9,865 nucleotides of DNA, taken from contig DASZSI010000309.1 in the NCBI GenBank assembly GCA_035548775.1, positions 1 through 9,865 of the forward strand. The letters run 5' to 3'. The notes beneath the pieces are model-generated. The model saw only the letters and a list, made by a program, of their open reading frames with translations, was not told the origin of the DNA and made no database searches. Of the stretch, positions 5,897 to 9,865 are shown one piece after another; position 1 is the first letter of the stretch, and every line of letters starts with the position of its first letter. Origin of the DNA: UBA7672 sp035548775 (GTDB lineage Bacteria; Pseudomonadota; Alphaproteobacteria; Caulobacterales; Hyphomonadaceae). The position numbers and the translations under genes were made by a program.

Positions 5897-6565
5897 ATGG
5901 CGAAGAAGGAAAAGGCTAAAAAGCCTGAGGAGCCAGAGGCCGAAAAGCCGGCTGCCGAAGGCGAGGAAGGCGCCGCTCCCGCCAAGAAGAAGCTGTCGGG
6001 CAAGACGCTGGTCCTTTTCATTATCCTGCCGGCGCTTCTCGTCATCGGTGGCGGTGGCGCGGCCGCCGTCATGCTTCTGGGCGGCCATCCTGCAGCTGCG
6101 GCCGAGAACGCGGGCGCTGAAGGCGAAAAGAAGCCCGAGAAGAAAAAACCGCCAGAAAAGAAAGATGAACATGGCGGCGGCGAACACGGCGCGGCTGCAA
6201 CCGCCACGGCCGGCGCCGAAGGCGACGTTGGCCACGCGCTCGACTGCGAAGGCGAGGGGCCTTGTTACTACCAGTTGCCAAAGCTGGTGGTGAATCTCGC
6301 CGGCGTGGAGGGCGAACGTTCACCCTACATGGAGCTCGAACTCGTCCTCGAGGCAAGCAACCAGTCGACTTTCGATTCGGTGCCGGACGACATGCCGCGC
6401 TTCAAGGATCAGCTCAACAGCTATCTGCGCGAGCTGCGCGTCGAGGATCTCAACGGATCGCAGGGCACCTTCCGGTTGCGTCGCGAACTGTTGAAGCGGT
6501 TCAACACTGTCATGGCGCCTGAAAAGGTCGATGCGGTGCTGATCCAGGGCATGCTGATCCAGTAG
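5897..6565 (+). CDS. fliL: Flagellar basal body-associated protein FliL
   Basis: This 222-aa (from ATG 5897) single-pass inner-membrane protein associates with the stator and supports motor torque. The cytoplasmic N-terminus (1-36) is very rich in Lys, Glu and Ala. The TM helix spans about 37-61. A charged periplasmic linker (EKKPEKKKPPEKK around 77-89, then His/Gly-rich) leads to the conserved FliL domain: YYQLPKLVVNLAG, YMELELVLEA, the LNSYLRELRVEDLNGSQG block, and the terminal VLIQGMLIQ. Two cysteines (Cys117 and Cys123) stand just before the domain in the oxidising periplasm and could pair. The start is ambiguous: a strong SD suits ATT at 5879 (six extra residues), whereas ATG 5897 is the conventional choice. 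It leads the operon with fliM 9 nt downstream. Confidence 0.95.
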   Translation: MAKKEKAKKPEEPEAEKPAAEGEEGAAPAKKKLSGKTLVLFIILPALLVIGGGGAAAVMLLGGHPAAAAENAGAEGEKKPEKKKPPEKKDEHGGGEHGAAATATAGAEGDVGHALDCEGEGPCYYQLPKLVVNLAGVEGERSPYMELELVLEASNQSTFDSVPDDMPRFKDQLNSYLRELRVEDLNGSQGTFRLRRELLKRFNTVMAPEKVDAVLIQGMLIQ

Positions 6566-6574
6566 GGGACGCGT

Positions 6575-7717
6575 TTGGCTCAGGACACCACCGACGAAGA
6601 ACTGGCGGCTGGCTGGGAAGCCAGCATGAGCTCCGGCAAGCCGGCTGGAGCAGCGGACGGCGCATGGGAGGCTGAAACGCCGCAGGGCCCGCCAAGCGAG
6701 GCTGCCCAGTCGCTCGCGGCTGCGGCCGTGGGCTCTGAGCGCATCCTCAACCAGGATGAAATCGACAGCCTCTTGGGCTTCTCGCTCGAAGAGGAAAACG
6801 GCGCCAAGCGAAATGGTATCCGTGCGCTGATCAACTCTGCGCTGGTGTCCTACGAGCGCCTGCCGATGCTCGAGGTGGTGTTCGACCGGCTTGTTCGCCT
6901 GATGACGACGAGCCTGCGGAACTTTACCTCCGACAACGTCGAGGTTTCGCTCGACGCTATCCAGTCAATGCGCTTCGGCGACTATCTCAACTCGATTCCG
7001 CTTCCTGCGATCCTTGCCGTGTTCAAGGCAAAGCAGCTCGACAATTTCGGCCTGCTCACGGTTGATTCGAACCTCATCTATTCGATCGTCGACGTGCTGC
7101 TCGGCGGCCGACGCGGCACGATCGCCATGCGCGTCGAAGGCCGCCCCTACACCACGATCGAACGCGTCCTGGTCACGCGGCTGGTTGAAGTCATCCTCCA
7201 CGACGCGCGGAAGGCTTTCGATCCGCTAACGGCTGTCGATTTCGAACTCGACCGCATCGAGACAAACCCGCGATTTGCCGCCATCGCCCAGCCTGCCAAT
7301 GCAGCGATCCTGGTAAAGCTGCGCATCGATATGGAAGATCGCGGCGGACGCTGCGAGTTGCTTCTGCCTTACGCAACGCTCGAGCCGATCCGGAAGATGC
7401 TGTTGCAGAACTTCATGGGCGAGAAGTTCGGCCGCGACAACATCTGGGAAGGCCACTTGGCGACCGAGCTGTGGTCGGCGCCGACCACGCTGCGCGTGGT
7501 GCTCGACGAGTTCAAGGCGCCGCTGGGCAAGATGATGAACCTCGCCGTGGGCGACACGCTGGTCATGAACGCCACGCCGGATTCCAAGGCGCACCTCATG
7601 TGCGGCGATATCCATCTCACTCACGGACAGGTGGGGCGCATCGGCCAGAAGGTCGCGATGCGGATCGAGGCGCCGATTACCCACGCGGCCAAGAAGCGCG
7701 TTCTGGAGGCACGATGA
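6575..7717 (+). CDS. fliM: Flagellar motor switch protein FliM
   Basis: This 380-aa C-ring protein binds phosphorylated CheY and sets rotation direction. The CheY-binding/switch motif ILNQDEIDSLLGF is at residues 57-69, preceded by an Ala/Glu-rich extension that is longer than in enteric FliM. The middle domain has the GG-containing loop as GGRRG (177-181) and then VEGRPYTTIE; enteric FliM has GGDG at this place, and I believe the extra residue is normal for the lineage. The C-terminal SpoA domain (about 300-372) has LGKMMNLAVGDTLVM and GQVGRIGQKVAMRI. The start is TTG 6575, with GGGGA (6565-6569) five bases upstream overlapping the fliL stop. ATG at 6626 (residue 18) is a weaker alternative that would remove the motif DEELAAGWEA. 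Confidence 0.97.
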   Translation: MAQDTTDEELAAGWEASMSSGKPAGAADGAWEAETPQGPPSEAAQSLAAAAVGSERILNQDEIDSLLGFSLEEENGAKRNGIRALINSALVSYERLPMLEVVFDRLVRLMTTSLRNFTSDNVEVSLDAIQSMRFGDYLNSIPLPAILAVFKAKQLDNFGLLTVDSNLIYSIVDVLLGGRRGTIAMRVEGRPYTTIERVLVTRLVEVILHDARKAFDPLTAVDFELDRIETNPRFAAIAQPANAAILVKLRIDMEDRGGRCELLLPYATLEPIRKMLLQNFMGEKFGRDNIWEGHLATELWSAPTTLRVVLDEFKAPLGKMMNLAVGDTLVMNATPDSKAHLMCGDIHLTHGQVGRIGQKVAMRIEAPITHAAKKRVLEAR

Positions 7718-8043
7718 ACATCTATTCGATGACGCTGGATGGCATTCTGGCAACGCTGCTGCTTGTCGCCATCATCTATTGCATGCGCCTCGACGGTAAG
7801 CTGAAGGCCCTGCGCACCGGCAATACCCGCATGGTTGAAGCTGCTCGCGAGTTGCAGCAGTCGGCGCTTCACGCCCAAGGCGCGGTCACCGCGCTGCGTC
7901 AATCGGCTGATGCGGCGGGCCGCGAGCTGCAGGCCAAGATCGACGAGGCAAGAGCGCTGGCGGCCCAGCCGTTGGTTCGCGACGCGCGCGATATGCCGCG
8001 CGACAATGTCGACTTTACGCTTCGCCGCCGCAGCGTGCTCTAG
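7714..8043 (+). CDS. Small membrane coiled-coil protein behind fliM (DUF6468-like, possible PflI)
   Basis: This 109-aa protein starts at ATG 7714, which overlaps the fliM stop as ATGA; GGAG at 7705-7708 supplies the SD. Visible parts are a single TM helix (about 6-24, LDGILATLLLVAIIYCMRLD), a basic stretch (KLKALR), a predicted coiled coil (about 38-85) and a basic tail ending FTLRRRSVL. I recognise it as similar to the DUF6468 family of flagellar-cluster proteins in Alphaproteobacteria. From memory, the Caulobacter flagellar placement factor PflI lies in the fliLM neighbourhood, and this gene may be its counterpart, but I cannot confirm that by alignment. The short N-terminus before the TM, with the basic stretch after it, suggests a mainly cytoplasmic coiled coil. 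Strict coupling to fliM implies a flagellar role. Confidence 0.75.
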   Translation: MNIYSMTLDGILATLLLVAIIYCMRLDGKLKALRTGNTRMVEAARELQQSALHAQGAVTALRQSADAAGRELQAKIDEARALAAQPLVRDARDMPRDNVDFTLRRRSVL

Positions 8044-8054
8044 GGAGCTGGGAC

Positions 8055-8780
8055 ATGGCGACCAACGTAAAGGTCTTCACCGCGGTGGTCGCCGTCAGTA
8101 TCGGCGCGCTGGCGTTCAAGGGCGTCGACATCGCCCAGGCCGTGGCCCAAGCCGCCGGCGAGGCAGCCAAGCCGACGCCGGAAACTGCCCTGACCGCAGG
8201 CGTGGGCGATCGACCTGCTGCTGCGGCGGTTGCCGGCGCTGATCCCGCCCCGGCGCCAGTCGGCGAGGGCGTTCCGCCTGCCGACGGCGCCAAGCCCGAC
8301 TCGTGCACGCCCGGTCTTGAAGCTGCCGCCGCTGACATGGGCGTTTCATCCCAGGAGATTCTCGTGCTGCGGAGTCTTCAATCTCGCCGCAAGGAGCTCG
8401 ACGACCGTGAAACAGCGGTGCAGACGCGCGAGCAGGCTGCGGCCGCCGCAGAGAGCAAGTTGCAGGATCAGATCGGCGATCTCAAGAAAGTCGAATCCAA
8501 CGTGCAGGCTTTACTGGCAAAGATGGACCAGAAGGCCGACGAACGCATGGCGATCCTGGTCAAGACTTACGAGACCATGAAGCCGAAGGATGCAGCGGCG
8601 ATCTTCAATGGCCTGGATGACCAGCTTCTGCTCGATGTCGCCAAGAGCATGAAACCCGCGACGCTCGCCCCGGTACTGTCATTGATGCAATCCAAGCGCG
8701 CCGAAACCTTGACCAAGATGCTTGCGGATTTGGCTAAGCCGCCAGCCGGTCTCGATAGCCTGCCGAAGGCTCCGACGTGA
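8055..8780 (+). CDS. motE: MotE-family flagellar protein (MgtE N-like domain)
   Basis: This 241-aa protein has an N-terminal hydrophobic segment (about 7-21, signal peptide or anchor), a Pro/Ala/Gly-rich linker (about 37-88), a long coiled coil (about 100-168, rich in Arg/Glu/Gln/Lys) and a C-terminal MgtE intracellular N-like domain (about 168-227) with YETMKPKDAAAIFNGLDDQL and APVLSLMQSKRAE. This order is that of the MotE family; in Sinorhizobium, MotE is a periplasmic chaperone for MotC. No MotC is seen here, so the partner in this organism is unknown. One cysteine (Cys84) lies in the linker. The ATG has GGGAG seven bases upstream, overlapping the previous stop; 11 nt separate it from the 109-aa gene. 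Confidence 0.85.
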   Translation: MATNVKVFTAVVAVSIGALAFKGVDIAQAVAQAAGEAAKPTPETALTAGVGDRPAAAAVAGADPAPAPVGEGVPPADGAKPDSCTPGLEAAAADMGVSSQEILVLRSLQSRRKELDDRETAVQTREQAAAAAESKLQDQIGDLKKVESNVQALLAKMDQKADERMAILVKTYETMKPKDAAAIFNGLDDQLLLDVAKSMKPATLAPVLSLMQSKRAETLTKMLADLAKPPAGLDSLPKAPT

Positions 8781-9865
8781 CATCAAGGCGCGCCCCTTCA
8801 GGCTGGGCGATCCGGCTGACGGTTGCGGGCGCAGCGGCGCTTACCGCAACCGCTCCAGCGTGGGCGGACAAGCCGGTGCAGCTCTCATTCAAGGAGACGC
8901 CTGGCTACGGACGGATCACGGCCAAGTGGGGCGATGGTGATGAAAACGCGCCCAAGGTCAGCGCTTCGATCACAAACCAGGTCTTGATCCTCACCTTCGA
9001 TCAGAAGGTCTCCCTCAATCTCAACGCGATCAAGGATGGTTTGCCCAGCTGGGCCGCCGTCACGCGCATGGATCCCGACGGCATGACCGCCCGCATCGGG
9101 CTCAAGCAAGTTCCCCGCCTTCATCTTTCGACGTCGGTCGATCTCACTGCGATCGACCTTGTGCCGGATGATCAGAAGACGATGCCCCCGAACATCGTCT
9201 CGCCCCTGGTTGCCAAACGCGCGGCGGAAGCCGAAGCCAAGCGCGTCGCGGCCATTCCGCCGCCGCCGGCTATCATGGACCTCGAAGTTCGGGGCAGTTC
9301 GTCCGGCGATTCCTCGCGTGTCGCCTTCTACTGGGACAAACCGCCAGTTAGCTACAAGCTTGTCAGCCAGGGCGAAGGGCAGGTGAAACTCCTGTTCGCA
9401 AAACGCGCCAAGGCCGATCTGGCCTACCTGCACATCAACCCGCCGCCCAACCTGCCTGAAAAGGACGGCTTCATCGGTGAGAACACTGACAAGGGTTATC
9501 TCGTCACCATAACCTCGAAGGACAAGCTGCCGATCAAGCTGTTCATGGAAGGGGACATCCTCGTCGCCGACATTACCAAGCCGGCGCCGCCACCCGATGC
9601 AAAACCCGCGGCCGTCCCTGTTCCTGCAAAGGCGCCTGCCGGTCCAGCCGAATCCAAGTCTGCTGAAAAGCCCATTCTGCTGACGCCTCCGAAGTCCCTT
9701 CTGAAGAGCGACGAAGCGGCAGCGGCGGAAGCAGCTCACCAGGCGGCTGCCGCGGAAAACGCGGCCGCAGACGCAGTCCTGGGCGGTCCGGAGCGCATCA
9801 CAGCGCTTTCCTCGAACTGGACCGACAGCGCGCCGCGCAGTGGTGTAGTCGATGTGAAGGTCTCG
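8777..9865 (+). CDS. Large exported protein of the fliLM operon, N-terminal part (partial)
   Basis: An uninterrupted frame of 363 codons runs from GTG 8777 to the window edge. The GTG overlaps the motE stop (GTGA), so translation is probably coupled. Residues 1-30 form a Sec signal peptide (Arg-rich start, hydrophobic core, cleavage after AWA at Ala30). Two beta-rich segments follow (about 31-125, with VSASITNQVLILTFDQKVSL; and about 160-265, with DLEVRGSSSGDSSRVAFYWD), separated by an Ala/Lys/Glu/Pro-rich linker. Then comes a long Pro/Ala/Lys region (about 273-335). The first segments vaguely recall AMIN-like domains, but I do not recognise the protein with certainty. In Caulobacter-type loci the gene in this place encodes a large TPR protein; any TPRs would lie beyond the window. 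Likely periplasmic. Confidence 0.8.
   Translation, partial: MTSRRAPSGWAIRLTVAGAAALTATAPAWADKPVQLSFKETPGYGRITAKWGDGDENAPKVSASITNQVLILTFDQKVSLNLNAIKDGLPSWAAVTRMDPDGMTARIGLKQVPRLHLSTSVDLTAIDLVPDDQKTMPPNIVSPLVAKRAAEAEAKRVAAIPPPPAIMDLEVRGSSSGDSSRVAFYWDKPPVSYKLVSQGEGQVKLLFAKRAKADLAYLHINPPPNLPEKDGFIGENTDKGYLVTITSKDKLPIKLFMEGDILVADITKPAPPPDAKPAAVPVPAKAPAGPAESKSAEKPILLTPPKSLLKSDEAAAAEAAHQAAAAENAAADAVLGGPERITALSSNWTDSAPRSGVVDVKVS

Noticed and set aside
8885..9739. Long minus-strand frame (284 codons) opposite the last gene
   Set aside because: It is Arg/Gly-rich with no recognisable domain and lies wholly antisense to a frame with a signal peptide and coupled start. Long antisense frames are expected in GC-rich coding DNA.

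Overview
The window is GC-rich DNA from a polarly flagellated-type alphaproteobacterium. The protein families, the high-GC codon use, the DUF6468/MotE-type genes behind fliM and the flgF-flgG-flgA-flgH order all fit. The layout resembles the fliLM/flgFGAH locus of Caulobacter as I remember it, so Caulobacterales or a close relative is likely. I cannot name the species from sequence alone.

Layout. Positions 1-353 hold the 3' end of rmuC (nuclease-like DNA recombination protein). A small hairpin follows, then a complete peptide deformylase gene, def (443-964). Next, on the same strand and probably with its own promoter, is a PepSY-domain inner-membrane protein (about 1084-2571). It converges with a minus-strand flagellar operon, flgF-flgG-flgA-flgH (5626 down to 2592). 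This operon encodes the proximal and distal rod proteins, the periplasmic P-ring chaperone and the L-ring lipoprotein.

A 270-bp divergent intergenic region (5627-5896) carries candidate control elements: a sigma-54-like GG-N10-GC element facing flgF, two related CCCGGCA 17-mers in opposite orientations that resemble FlbD-bound ftr enhancers, and a CtrA-type TTAACCAT half-site. These fit the Caulobacter-type flagellar cascade but are pattern matches only.

From 5897 rightward runs a tightly packed plus-strand operon: fliL (stator-associated membrane protein), fliM (C-ring switch protein), a 109-aa single-TM coiled-coil protein (DUF6468-like, possible PflI counterpart), a MotE-family protein, and the first 363 codons of a large exported protein cut by the window edge. 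Neighbouring genes overlap or lie within about 12 nt, so co-transcription and translational coupling are likely.

Together the two divergent operons build the rod, L/P rings, switch and stator-interface parts of one flagellar motor. I see no mobile element, tRNA, rRNA or CRISPR array, and no clear new biological system. The points most worth checking are the regulatory region, the fliL start codon, and the two poorly characterised genes downstream of fliM.
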